This document shows, piece by piece, positions 45,657 through 54,153 of a DNA stretch of 64,000 bases. The notes under the pieces are model-generated. The model saw only the letters and a program-made list of their open reading frames with translations. It searched no databases and was not told where the DNA came from. The DNA comes from Embleya scabrispora DSM 41855 (lineage in GTDB: Bacteria; Actinomycetota; Actinomycetes; Streptomycetales; Streptomycetaceae): assembly GCF_000372745.1 (NCBI RefSeq), contig NZ_KB889730.1, positions 186,131-250,130 on the forward strand, given 5' to 3'. The position numbers and the translations under genes were made by a program. Position 1 is the first letter of the stretch; each line of letters begins with the position of its first letter.

Positions 45657-46549
45657 GCGCTTCGGCCTTTCGTCAGGTCGAGGAACACGTCCTCCAGGGA
45701 CGCGGTCCGCGAGGTGATCTCCTCCAGCGGGATGCCTTCGCGCAGGGCCAGGCGAGCGACCTCCGCAGCCGGGAGTCCCTCGATCCACAGTCCGCCGGCG
45801 GGTGCGGGCCGGACCCGTCCGCCGGCTTGGGCCACCAGTGCCGAGAGCCGCTCGGGTTCGGGGGTCTGAACCGAGAGGGAGCCCTGTTCGAGGTCGGTGA
45901 TCGGGCCGGTGTGGACCAGCCGCCCCTTGTCGATGACGACGACGTCGTCGACCGTCCGCGCGGCCTCGCCGAGCATGTGGCTGGACAGCAGGGTGGTGCG
46001 GCCGCGCGCGGCGCGTTCGCGCAGGAGCGTGCGCAGACGGCGGATGGCCTGGGGGTCCAAGCCGTTCACCGGTTCGTCCAGGACGAGGACCTCCGGATCT
46101 CCGAGCAACGCCGTTGCCAGTCCCAGACGTTGTCGCATGCCCAACGAGTACTTGCCGACCCGCCGTCCGGCGGCCTGCTCCAGTCCGACGGTCTCCAGTA
46201 CCTCGTCGACCCGGGCGGCCGGCAGCCCGGCCAGAAGGGCCAGGGCCCGAAGGTGGGCGCGGGCGGTCCGGCCGGGATGGGCCCCACACGGCTCGATGTG
46301 CACACCCAGCGCCCGGGCGTCGGAGGGCACCGGCCCGCCCTGGAAGGACACGTGACCGGCGGTTGGCCGGGCCAGCCCGACGATCGTCTTCAACACGGTC
46401 GTCTTGCCCGCGCCGTTGGGACCGAAGAACCCGGTCACCACGCCCGCCCGCACGGTGAAGGAGAGGTCGTCGACCACTGTCGTCCGGCCGTAACGCTTGG
46501 TCAGCTCGTGGACCGCGATCGCTGCGGTGTGTGATGGCGCCGAAGTCAT
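45653..46549 (-). CDS. ABC transporter ATP-binding protein
   Basis: 298 residues. Walker A FGPNGAGKTT (about 43-52), signature YSLGMRQRLGLATAL (about 134-148), Walker B VLVLDEPVNGLDP and the H-loop SSHML. The DrrA/CcmA-like C-terminus suits an export transporter. The ATG at 46549 starts the conserved frame, but no good Shine-Dalgarno is visible; the start could be elsewhere nearby. First gene of the ATPase-permease-kinase-regulator operon. Confidence 0.93.
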   Translation of the reverse strand: MTSAPSHTAAIAVHELTKRYGRTTVVDDLSFTVRAGVVTGFFGPNGAGKTTVLKTIVGLARPTAGHVSFQGGPVPSDARALGVHIEPCGAHPGRTARAHLRALALLAGLPAARVDEVLETVGLEQAAGRRVGKYSLGMRQRLGLATALLGDPEVLVLDEPVNGLDPQAIRRLRTLLRERAARGRTTLLSSHMLGEAARTVDDVVVIDKGRLVHTGPITDLEQGSLSVQTPEPERLSALVAQAGGRVRPAPAGGLWIEGLPAAEVARLALREGIPLEEITSRTASLEDVFLDLTKGRSA

Positions 46550-46645
46550 GCCGAAAGCATCGGCGCTACCGATCTCCCGGTCTTCAGCCAAAGGATCAAA
46601 CCCGACTTGCCACTTGAGGAGGAGTGGGCGCCGTGGGCTCCGCGC

Positions 46646-46765
46646 ATGGCTGACCACGTGATCGTGTCCACGGCGGCGGAATCACGCGAGGCGGCGACCC
46701 GGCTTGCTCGTTCAGCGGTGGGGGCGAAGGAGTGGATCCGCGCGACGGTCGCCGATCACCCTTGA
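46646..46765 (+). pseudogene. Probable CutA remnant with internal deletion
   Basis: A 39-codon frame starts MADHVIVSTAAESREAATRL, which looks like the first strand and helix of CutA (divalent-cation tolerance) proteins. It ends EWIRATVADHP, like a CutA C-terminal helix. The roughly 60-70 residues normally between these are missing, including the copper/iron-site region. There is no ribosome-binding site. It is inferred to be a relic joined by an in-frame deletion, on resemblance only. Confidence 0.45.
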
Positions 46766-46783
46766 CCGGACTGTCGGTCGGCT

Positions 46784-48094
46784 TCAGGGCCGGCCTTCCA
46801 GTTCGGGGCGTTCGGCGTTGGCGAGGGTGACGTAGTCGTGCCAGTAGTCGCGCGCTCGTGTCTCTTTGGGGTAGCGCTCCTGGAGCACCTCGTTGAGTTC
46901 GCCGGCCACCAGGAGCAATGACGGCAGGGATTGACGCGCCGTCCGGAAGGCTGCGGATCCCACGGTCACCGCCTCTTCGAGCTCTCCCCCGCGCGCTGCG
47001 GTCACGCCCAGGGTCAGTCTCGCTTCGGCCATCCGCATCGGGGACCGTTCCACGCCGTTCGGGCCCGACCCCAGTCTCAGCACCTCGCGGGCATGTAAGG
47101 CCGCGCGGTCGTCATCCCGCAGCAGCCGGTACGCGTCCATCTCGTAGAAGTCCCACTTGTCCGGGTCGATGACGAAGTGATGTTCCGGGTGTTCCGGGCG
47201 CGGCATCCGGTCCAGCCGGGCCCGGCCCAGGTCGAGGGTGCTACGGACCATGCGTCCGTCGCCGAGGCGGCCGTACGCCTTGGCCTCTTGAGCGCAGAGC
47301 TGAACGCCGACCGAGTGGCTGGCGTCGGCCCGGTGGCCTGCCTCGACCGCCGCCAACACGTCGGAGTAGCGGCCCTGGGTGAGAGCGAACCATGCCTCCA
47401 TTTCCCATGACCAGGCGGCGATCTCGCCATGGCCGGCCTCGATGCCGACGTTCAGGGCCGCAGCCCGGCTGACCTCGGCCATCCGGCGGTGCCCCATGTC
47501 GTACTCCAGGCAACCGCTCAGGAGGAACAACCACCCGACGGCGACCAATAGTTCACGGTGCTGGCGAAGCGTGGTCCGCCCCTCCAGGAGCCCGGTGACA
47601 AACCGGAGCCCCTGCCGAGCCTGACGATGCAATTCCGGCGCCGACATGTACGGGTACGCACGGCACAACCGATCGACCGACGCGGCGATGGCGTCGATGG
47701 CGGCCGGACCCACGTCGGTCTGCTCAGTGCGACGTACCAACTCCATCGCCTCCCAAAGGTCGGCCTCGGAACCGCCGGACAGGGCCTGGGTAGGTCCGTG
47801 GACTCTCTCCCAGTCGCGCGGCGCAAGTCCCATCATCGCGCCGGGGATTCGCAGACCATCGGCAATCTGCTCGAACTTCGCGTGTGAGGTGATGCGGCCG
47901 ACACCTCGCGCGAGCGCGCCGACTCGTTCGGGCTTGATCTCACAAGCGTCGGCGATCTTTTGGAAGCTGATTCCGGCGTACTTCCGGGCGAGTGCGAAGA
48001 CTGTCCCGAAGTCATGATCTGTGATCGCCTGGCGTGCGTCGTCTCGTTCGAGGAAGCGGGACGGTAGAGCCGCAGGTGATACCCAACTGGCCAT
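46784..48094 (-). CDS. XRE-type HTH regulator with TPR-like C-terminal region
   Basis: 436 residues from the ATG at 48094. The helix-turn-helix lies at about 28-70 (VFALARKYAGISFQKIADACEIKPERVGAL). A long helical repeat region of the kind found in Streptomyces regulators paired with small proteins and ATPases follows, perhaps binding a peptide or protein ligand. A perfect 15-bp dyad overlaps its promoter, so it probably represses itself. It is divergent from the ATP-binding protein, peptide and methyltransferase genes, which it may control. Confidence 0.85.
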   Translation of the reverse strand: MASWVSPAALPSRFLERDDARQAITDHDFGTVFALARKYAGISFQKIADACEIKPERVGALARGVGRITSHAKFEQIADGLRIPGAMMGLAPRDWERVHGPTQALSGGSEADLWEAMELVRRTEQTDVGPAAIDAIAASVDRLCRAYPYMSAPELHRQARQGLRFVTGLLEGRTTLRQHRELLVAVGWLFLLSGCLEYDMGHRRMAEVSRAAALNVGIEAGHGEIAAWSWEMEAWFALTQGRYSDVLAAVEAGHRADASHSVGVQLCAQEAKAYGRLGDGRMVRSTLDLGRARLDRMPRPEHPEHHFVIDPDKWDFYEMDAYRLLRDDDRAALHAREVLRLGSGPNGVERSPMRMAEARLTLGVTAARGGELEEAVTVGSAAFRTARQSLPSLLLVAGELNEVLQERYPKETRARDYWHDYVTLANAERPELEGRP

Positions 48095-48153
48095 GACTCG
48101 GGGACCCCCCGATTCGTGCTTGGTCGCACACAGTTGATCGGTGTTGAACACTG

Positions 48154-48172
48154 AGTTTACCCACGGTGGGTA
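48154..48172 (-). promoter_or_regulatory. Regulator promoter and operator dyad
   Basis: The -10 box TAAACT on the minus strand (48154-48159) touches the perfect dyad TACCCAC-G-GTGGGTA (48158-48172), which would cover the -10 to -25 region. A further small palindrome GTGTT-G-AACAC lies at 48141-48151, near the expected +1. Confidence 0.6.
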
Positions 48173-48222
48173 CCCCGGGAAGGGCTGACGACGAGATCTT
48201 GTAGCGGGGGAGGCTCGTCTGC

Positions 48223-48873
48223 ATGGGAACAACACGGGCAGTGCGGGCGGGGATGCGGCATGTGATCAGGCGGGAGCCGCCGCAGAAGGAAGAGCGAGAC
48301 GTCGTCTCGGAGGCGTGGTCGGAGGCGGATGGGCGGGTGAGCCCCGGGGAGCGGTGGCTGGGGGCTGTGCTTCGGGGGCCGGGGTGGGAGCCGATGTGGG
48401 TTCGGCAGCGGGCGTGGGAGTCGCATCCGGCAGCCGTGAAGGAAGCGCGGGCATTGACGTGGGCCGCCATGGCGGACTGGAACCTGCTCGAACTGACCGA
48501 CGAGGCGATGTTGTGCACTTCGGAGTTGGCGACCAATGCCGTGGTGCACGCGATGATGCCGGATCAGCATGTGGACTGGTTGTGGCGGACGTTCACGGTG
48601 CGGTTGTCGTTTTGGCCCAAGCGGGCGGTGGCGATCGAGGTGCGGGATGCGGATCCGCGTCCGCCGGTGGTGCCGGGTCGGGGGGTGATGCGACCCTCGC
48701 CGGCGGAGCCGGAGCGGATCGGGGGGTCGTTGCGGGGGTTGCGGATGGTCGAGGCGGTGTCGGATTTCGTTTCGTGGGGGCCGGTTGCCACCGGTGGGAA
48801 GACCGTGTGGTGTCGGTTCGACCTTGAACCACGCGGATTGGCACGGCCGTTTGTGATGACCGGTAACCGATAG
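48223..48873 (+). CDS. ATP-binding protein (RsbW/anti-sigma-like HATPase)
   Basis: 216 residues. A stand-alone GHKL ATPase domain has the N-box LCTSELATNAVVHA (about 95-108), a G1-like EVRDADPRPP, and GGSLRGLRMVEAV with a closing FVSWGPVATGGKTVWC. No dimerisation His helix is present, so it is not a sensor kinase but an RsbW-like serine kinase or binding module. GGGGGAGG precedes the ATG. Streptomyces encodes many such proteins next to XRE regulators and small proteins. It heads a plus-strand set with the peptide and methyltransferase genes. Confidence 0.87.
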   Translation: MGTTRAVRAGMRHVIRREPPQKEERDVVSEAWSEADGRVSPGERWLGAVLRGPGWEPMWVRQRAWESHPAAVKEARALTWAAMADWNLLELTDEAMLCTSELATNAVVHAMMPDQHVDWLWRTFTVRLSFWPKRAVAIEVRDADPRPPVVPGRGVMRPSPAEPERIGGSLRGLRMVEAVSDFVSWGPVATGGKTVWCRFDLEPRGLARPFVMTGNR

Positions 48874-48915
48874 CTGAAGGTCCGTGGATCGATGACCATT
48901 CGAAGGGAACTCGAC

Positions 48916-49032
48916 ATGGGTGAGCACAAGAGTCCGATTCCGAGCGACGGGAACCAGCCCGGCCGGCCGATTCCGCCACCGATCCTTCCCGACAAGCCGC
49001 CGAATCCGGGAACTCCCAAGAAGGACAAGTGA
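48916..49032 (+). CDS. 38-residue proline-rich peptide (candidate substrate of the adjacent methyltransferase)
   Basis: Start ATG 48916 with GAAGGGAAC upstream; an in-frame ATG at 48892 would add eight residues. The peptide is hydrophilic: about one third proline, no cysteine, one DG pair (Asp11-Gly12, within PSDGNQPG), PIPPPILP in the middle and a KKDK tail. It ends 4 nt before the GTG of the PIMT-like methyltransferase gene, so the two are coupled. PIMT-type enzymes of several RiPP systems methylate Asp in small precursors, often before Gly, to form aspartimide. This peptide has the right size, place and motif, but the function is inferred. Confidence 0.6.
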   Translation: MGEHKSPIPSDGNQPGRPIPPPILPDKPPNPGTPKKDK

Positions 49033-49036
49033 GACC

Positions 49037-50233
49037 GTGGCGGATGCGACTGCGGAGCGCGGCCCCGCTCGCTTGCTTCGCCTTGTCGAGCAGGTGACGG
49101 GCCCGCTGCCGGTGCCGTGGCGGGAAGCTTTCGAGCACGTGCCTCGCGACGCGTTCCTGCCGGATGTGATCTGGCTGCGGCGGGCGGATGGGTTGCCCGA
49201 TCACGAGCCCTGCGACCGGGCCACGGACCGGGACGGCTGGGAAAACGTGGCCTGGTCGGACGTACCCGCAGTGATTCAGGTCTGCGACGGCCGCGTACCC
49301 GAATCGAGTGAGCCGGCGTGGGCGTCGTCGTCGGTTTCGCAGCCGTCGATCGTCGCGGAGACGTTGCTGATGCTCGATGTGGAGGATCGGCATCGGGTTC
49401 TGGAGATCGGCACCGGGGCGGGGTGGTTCGCCGGGCTTCTCGCGCATCGACTCGGCGGCGAGAACGTCGTCACGATGGAGGTCGATCGCGAGTTGGCCGC
49501 TGCGGCACGTGGTCGGCTCGACGCGCTCGGACTGCGGCCCCTGGTCGTGGCCGGCGACGGTGCCGAAGGGTGGGCCGAAGGGGCTCCGTACGATCGGTTG
49601 GTCGGCACGTGCGCCGTGGCCCGCGTACCCCGGGCCTGGCTCGAACAGGTGTCACCGGGCGGCCTGATCGTCACGCCGTGGACCACGTCGTGGGCCGCGT
49701 ACGGGAATCTCGTCCTGACGCCGCGTCAAGACGGGGGCGCCACCGGCCGGTTCGCCCACGGTGGCGCGTTCATGTCGCTGCGCGGTCACCGCTCCCGTGT
49801 GTATGACGTGACCGACGTCGTCGGATCGGGCGACGTACCCGACACGAGCAGTACCACCCTGTCTCCGTGGGACGTGGCCGGCGGGGACCGCCATGCCGAG
49901 GCCGTCATGGGCCTCGCCCTGCCCGGGTTGTGGACGCACTGGAACGACGACCCGGACGTGGACGGCGTGCGGTCCCGGCTGTGGGTCGGGGACGACGCGT
50001 TGACCTCGTGGGCCACGGTGGACTACGACGGTCGGCGACTCGACACCTTCCGGCTTCGCCAACACGGGCCCCGGCGGCTGTGGGACGAGGTGGCGGCGGC
50101 CTGGTCCTGGTGGAACTCGGTCGGACGCCCGGCCTTCGACACGTTCGGCCTCGACATCGATCCGGACGGCAGTCAGACGGTGCGGTGCGGAGCGCCGGAC
50201 GGCCCGTCGTGGCCCGTCCCCTCGGCGGACTGA
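49037..50233 (+). CDS. PIMT-like SAM-dependent methyltransferase
   Basis: 398 residues from the GTG at 49037. N-terminal helices have PWREAFEHVPRDAFLP, a PIMT hallmark (about 23-38). A Ser-rich SSSVSQPSIVAETLLML region matches the PIMT substrate-binding motif (the usual TISQPxxVA). The Rossmann fold has VLEIGTGAGWFAGLLAHRLG (about 122-141). About 170 extra C-terminal residues exceed housekeeping PIMT (about 220 residues), as in PIMT homologues of RiPP clusters. It probably methylates aspartate of the neighbouring peptide rather than repairing isoaspartate in general. Confidence 0.82.
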   Translation: MADATAERGPARLLRLVEQVTGPLPVPWREAFEHVPRDAFLPDVIWLRRADGLPDHEPCDRATDRDGWENVAWSDVPAVIQVCDGRVPESSEPAWASSSVSQPSIVAETLLMLDVEDRHRVLEIGTGAGWFAGLLAHRLGGENVVTMEVDRELAAAARGRLDALGLRPLVVAGDGAEGWAEGAPYDRLVGTCAVARVPRAWLEQVSPGGLIVTPWTTSWAAYGNLVLTPRQDGGATGRFAHGGAFMSLRGHRSRVYDVTDVVGSGDVPDTSSTTLSPWDVAGGDRHAEAVMGLALPGLWTHWNDDPDVDGVRSRLWVGDDALTSWATVDYDGRRLDTFRLRQHGPRRLWDEVAAAWSWWNSVGRPAFDTFGLDIDPDGSQTVRCGAPDGPSWPVPSAD

Positions 50234-50266
50234 CCGAAAGCGTCGGGTCCCAACCTCACCCGAAAG

Positions 50267-50302
50267 CCGCAGCCGGACCCGTGTCCGCGGGTCCGGCTGC
50301 GG
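50267..50302. terminator. Bidirectional terminator
   Basis: Perfect 15-bp stem (50267-50281 with 50288-50302), 6-nt loop, between the converging methyltransferase and SPFH genes. Confidence 0.88.
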
Positions 50303-50315
50303 AGGTGTGTCGCGG

Positions 50316-51749
50316 TCAGTTCTCCGGGTCCTTTACGAGCAGCAGCTCCGGCTCCGGGGCCGGGTCGACCTCGACCTCGATGCGGACGGACTCCTTGGGC
50401 GCGGTGTCCGTCGTGGGCTTGGCGCCGTTGCCGTTGCCGCCCGCGAGAAGTTGGCGGGCGATGCCCAGGCCCGTGCCGCCCATCGTCAGGGCCTTGGCGA
50501 ACAGGTCGCCCATGCCGTCGCCGCCGTTGAGCAGGACCATGTGGTCCACATTGCCGAATGCCTCGGCGCCGGCCCGGACGATCTCCGGCCAGTTCTCCGC
50601 GAGTTGCTGGGCGACGACCGCCTCCTGGTTCTCCGCCAGCGCCGCCGCCCGGGCGGCGATCGCGGCCGCCTCGGCCAGGCCCTTGGCCTTGGCCGCCTCG
50701 GCCTGTGCCTTGCCGGTCGCCAGCGTGGCCTCGGCGGCGGCCAGCCCGCGCACCTTGGTCGCCTCCGCGTCGGCGATCGCGGCCAGTTCGGTCTCCCGGG
50801 CGCTCGCCTCGGCCGCCGAGATCCGCGCGTCGCGCTCGGCCTGGGCCCGGGTCCGGGTCTCGTACGCCTTCGCGTCGGCCGGCTTGCGGACGTCCGCCTG
50901 GAGCTGCTGCTCGCGCCGCATGGCCTCCAGCTCGGCCACCCGGGTCTCCTGGACCACCACCTCCTGCTTGGCTGCGGCATCCGCCAGCGGACCCGCCTGG
51001 CGCGAGCGCGCGGTGGCCTCGTCCCGCTCGGCCTGGTAGCCGGCCTGCTGGATCTCGCTGTCCCGGGTGGCCTGGGCCATCCGGGCCTTGGCGTCCTGCT
51101 CGGCCTCGGTGGCCTTGCGGGTGGCCAGTGCCTCGGCGATCCGCGCGTCCCGGATCACCGCCGCGGTGTGCGGCGCGGCCATGTTCTTGATGTAGCCGGT
51201 CGGGTCGTCGATCTCCTGGATCTGCAGGCTGTCCACGATCAGCCCGAGCTTTTCCATGTCCGACCCGGACGCCGCGCGCACGTGCGCGGTGAGCTTCTCC
51301 CGGTCGCGAATCATGTCCTCGACGGTCAATCCGCCCACGATCGAGCGCAGATGACCGGCCAGCACCTTGCGAACCCGGGACTCCATCTGCTTCTGCTGAT
51401 CCAGGAAACGGCGGGCCGCGTTGGCGATCGAGACGTAGTCGTCGCCGATCTTGAAGATCACCACGCTCTGCACTCGCAGCGGAATGCCCTGGGTCGTGAC
51501 ACATTCGACCGAGAGTTCCGCTTCGTTCAGGTCGAGCGAGAGCTTGCGCACCGCCTGGACGAACGGCAGGACGAGCGTGCCGCGCCCGGTGACGATGCGA
51601 AAGCCCATGCCCTCGCCCAGGCCCTCGGTGTGGTGCCGGGAGCCGGAGATGACGAGCGCCTCGTTCGGCTCGGCGACGCGCCACATGAGTTTGAAGACCA
51701 CGATCAGAATCACGAGCAGACCGAGCACGGCGAGCACGGTGTAGAGCAC
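50316..51749 (-). CDS. Flotillin-like SPFH domain protein
   Basis: 477 residues. An N-terminal membrane segment (about 1-22: VLAVLGLLVILIVVF) is followed by the SPFH/band-7 domain (to about 190) and a long Ala/Glu-rich coiled coil with repeated EA motifs (about 200-390), as in FloT/YqiK proteins. It probably scaffolds membrane microdomains. The GTG at 51749 has AAAGGGGGA upstream. It follows a small OB-fold gene on the same strand, resembling flotillin-NfeD pairs. Confidence 0.9.
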   Translation of the reverse strand: MLYTVLAVLGLLVILIVVFKLMWRVAEPNEALVISGSRHHTEGLGEGMGFRIVTGRGTLVLPFVQAVRKLSLDLNEAELSVECVTTQGIPLRVQSVVIFKIGDDYVSIANAARRFLDQQKQMESRVRKVLAGHLRSIVGGLTVEDMIRDREKLTAHVRAASGSDMEKLGLIVDSLQIQEIDDPTGYIKNMAAPHTAAVIRDARIAEALATRKATEAEQDAKARMAQATRDSEIQQAGYQAERDEATARSRQAGPLADAAAKQEVVVQETRVAELEAMRREQQLQADVRKPADAKAYETRTRAQAERDARISAAEASARETELAAIADAEATKVRGLAAAEATLATGKAQAEAAKAKGLAEAAAIAARAAALAENQEAVVAQQLAENWPEIVRAGAEAFGNVDHMVLLNGGDGMGDLFAKALTMGGTGLGIARQLLAGGNGNGAKPTTDTAPKESVRIEVEVDPAPEPELLLVKDPEN

Positions 51750-51901
51750 GGAGCATTCCCCCTTTGGCCTGTTCCGGAGTGTCCTCGCCACCGGTGTGGA
51801 CGCCAAGAGGGAGCTCCCCAGGGGTGGTTGCCCCGCACCGGGACCCGCGTCGACCCGCCGGTCCCGCGTCCCTCGCCCCGCGCCCGCCGCTCCGCTCGAC
51901 C

Positions 51902-52111
51902 TCAGCCGAAGGCCGCCGCCACGTACACCGTGCGCGGCGGCAGATACTCCACGATCACCACCAACGACCCCACCGTGTGTTCCTCGCCGGGCAGGGCCGA
52001 ATAGGCGAGGAACGCCTCCACCCCACCGCGTACCTCGATCATGACCTCGCCCACCAGCCCGGGTCCGATTCCCCCGGTGACCTTCCCGCGTTTGCCGACC
52101 ATGTCGCCCAT
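51902..52111 (-). CDS. Small OB-fold protein, NfeD C-terminal-like
   Basis: 69 residues beginning MGDMVGKRGKVTGGIGPGLVGEVM. Strand-rich, with GxVTGxIGPGxxGEV and VVIVEYLPPRTVYV, like the soluble OB domain of NfeD proteins that pair with SPFH proteins. No membrane segment. A TTG start at 52123 is possible. Encoded between the membrane protein and the SPFH gene. Confidence 0.7.
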   Translation of the reverse strand: MGDMVGKRGKVTGGIGPGLVGEVMIEVRGGVEAFLAYSALPGEEHTVGSLVVIVEYLPPRTVYVAAAFG

Positions 52112-52191
52112 TGTGTGGCCCAACCGGATCCCGACGGCGTGATCCGGCCCTCCCGCCCGCGGTGGATGGGAGAGCCGGCGCCGATCGTCGG

Positions 52192-52815
52192 TCAGCCGAG
52201 GAGGGTGGTGCCCTCGTCGGATGCCTCACGCAGGCGCGAGCGCATGAACGGCAGGATGCCCCGGTGCAGGATCGCCCGGCGCCATTCCTCGCGCGCCAGA
52301 TACACCTCGACCTCGCCGGTCGGCCGGGCCCGATTGCGCGCGGCCACCGCCAGCATCGCCAGTCCCCCGATTGCCGCCGCCCCGAGCGAGATGCCCACGG
52401 CCGCGAGTGAGGCGAGCTGCATCGTGTGCTGCATGGACGAGTCCTCCACCGTGAGCGGCAACAGCACGTAGCCCACGATCAGGAAGACGACCGCCGAGAT
52501 GCCGGCCACGATCACCGCCATCGCGGTGGCGAGCGCGAACCAGCCGAAGCTTTCGCCGGCCTCGATCATCGATGCGCCGAAGTCCTGACGGATCCCCGAC
52601 TCGAAACGCTGCTCTGTACGTTCGTAGCGGTCGTACTCGTCGCGTGCCGCGTCCGCGATCGACGGGGTCGCGTCCAACGTGGCCGTCCGCAACTGCTCGA
52701 CGTTCAGGTTGGGTACCGCCGCAAGACCGGAGAGGGTCTCCTCCAGGTGCAGCGCGTCATCGACGAACTGCTCGTACTGACGGCGGTGCTCGTCACTTCC
52801 AAACCAGTGTTGCAT
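52192..52815 (-). CDS. Membrane protein of unknown function
   Basis: 207 residues. A hydrophilic helical N-terminus (about 1-85) is followed by two hydrophobic hairpins (ALATAMAVIVAGISAVVFLIVGYVLLPL and LASLAAVGISLGAAAIGGLAMLAVAAR) and a cytoplasmic tail. Same strand as the SPFH and OB-fold genes and possibly part of the same membrane-domain system. Family not recognised. Confidence 0.75.
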   Translation of the reverse strand: MQHWFGSDEHRRQYEQFVDDALHLEETLSGLAAVPNLNVEQLRTATLDATPSIADAARDEYDRYERTEQRFESGIRQDFGASMIEAGESFGWFALATAMAVIVAGISAVVFLIVGYVLLPLTVEDSSMQHTMQLASLAAVGISLGAAAIGGLAMLAVAARNRARPTGEVEVYLAREEWRRAILHRGILPFMRSRLREASDEGTTLLG

Positions 52816-52981
52816 CGGATCCCCCGAATGAGGCCGCGCGGGTGTATCCCGCGTCCGCCGGGCCCGTCAGGGGACCCGTGCAAGCTGTCGGTGGATCAAC
52901 GACCCGCAAAAGCACCTGACGGTGTCGAGGCGGATACCAATGATGATAAGGTGCCTCCCCGGCTTTTGGGCAGGGAGTTCC

Positions 52982-53911
52982 CTACGACTGCGGCTCTTCG
53001 CCGAGGTCGCCCAGGTCGTATACGCGACCCTGGGTCTCCTCCAACGCGCTGGGCAGCGCGCCCGATCGGGCGGTGCTCAGCGGCAGCCGCGCCACCAGGC
53101 ACGGGCCGCCCAGGTAGATCCCACCGTCCAGGTTGACCACCTGCCCGTCCGCGTACACGCGCGGCTCGACGATCGTCGAGGGGTCCTCGCCCGTCTGGTA
53201 CGGGATGGGGGTGTGGCCGTGCACGATCCGCCGGCCGCCCAACTCGCTGAGCAGGTCGGCCGCCGCGTACGGGCCGACCTCGCCCATGAAGGCGCCGCGT
53301 CGGGTCAGGTTGCGGAACAGGTCCCACCACGCGAGCGGCTCCGGCTCGCGCAGTATGTCCGCGACCGTGCCGTCCACCTCCTCGATGGTGTCGCCGTATT
53401 CGAGGTAGGCGTTGCTGTCCGAGTGGATCAGCAGGTGTCCGTCGACCACGGCCGCGACCGGCTGCGCGGCCAGCCAGCCGGCCTGTTCGTCGGTGAAGCG
53501 GTCCAGGTCGGACTGCATGCCGCCGTTGCGCAGCCAGATCTCCCGGAAGGTGGTCGAACCGCCGGCCACCGGGACGGGGTGGTCGCCGAAGCGGAATACC
53601 CCGAGCAGCAGGATCTCGTGGTTGCCCAGCAACATCCGGGTGCTGCCGCCGACCTCGGCCGATTCGCGGGCCAGCGACATCGCCAGTTCGACCACGCCGA
53701 TGCCGTCCGGACCACGATCGGTGAAGTCGCCCAGGAACCACAGCCGGGCCCGGCCGCCGCACCAGTGCGCGTCCGCGTCGATCAGATCCCGGGCCCGCAA
53801 GGCGGCCTTGAGTTCCTCCAGATGACCGTGGACGTCGCCGACCACGTACAGCGGGGCGTCCTGCTCCGCTGCGGCGCCCATCGGGGCCGGTGTAGCCGAG
53901 ACGTTGCTCAC
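52982..53911 (-). CDS. Metallophosphoesterase (calcineurin-like)
   Basis: 309 residues. The metal-binding motifs come in order: GDVHGH (about 25-30), GDFTDRGPDG (about 62-71), GNHE (about 98-101), and HGHTP late in the chain. It is similar to bis(nucleosyl)tetraphosphatase or Ser/Thr phosphatase-like enzymes. The GTG at 53911 has AAAGGA upstream. Substrate unknown. Confidence 0.9.
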   Translation of the reverse strand: MSNVSATPAPMGAAAEQDAPLYVVGDVHGHLEELKAALRARDLIDADAHWCGGRARLWFLGDFTDRGPDGIGVVELAMSLARESAEVGGSTRMLLGNHEILLLGVFRFGDHPVPVAGGSTTFREIWLRNGGMQSDLDRFTDEQAGWLAAQPVAAVVDGHLLIHSDSNAYLEYGDTIEEVDGTVADILREPEPLAWWDLFRNLTRRGAFMGEVGPYAAADLLSELGGRRIVHGHTPIPYQTGEDPSTIVEPRVYADGQVVNLDGGIYLGGPCLVARLPLSTARSGALPSALEETQGRVYDLGDLGEEPQS

Positions 53912-54153
53912 CAGAAGGGTCCTTTCCTCACGATCCGCACCACCGTACGGCGGCGATGCCGACACCCGTTGTGAACCAAGACGCACAACAGCCGGGTTCG
54001 GCTGCGGCTCACCCGGTCCGATTCGGATGATTCCAGGACCGTATCTCTCGTGCGGGCACGGCGGAACGGACCACGCTCAATTGTGCGTGCAGCCGTGCCG
54101 GTCCCACCCGGCGGCCCCGGCCCCGGTCGCCGGGCCGAGCGGGCGCACGCGGG

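Noticed and set aside
48892-48915. Eight extra codons at the start of the proline-rich peptide
   Set aside because: The downstream ATG has a clear GAAGGGAAC site. The upstream ATG has none, though it cannot be excluded.
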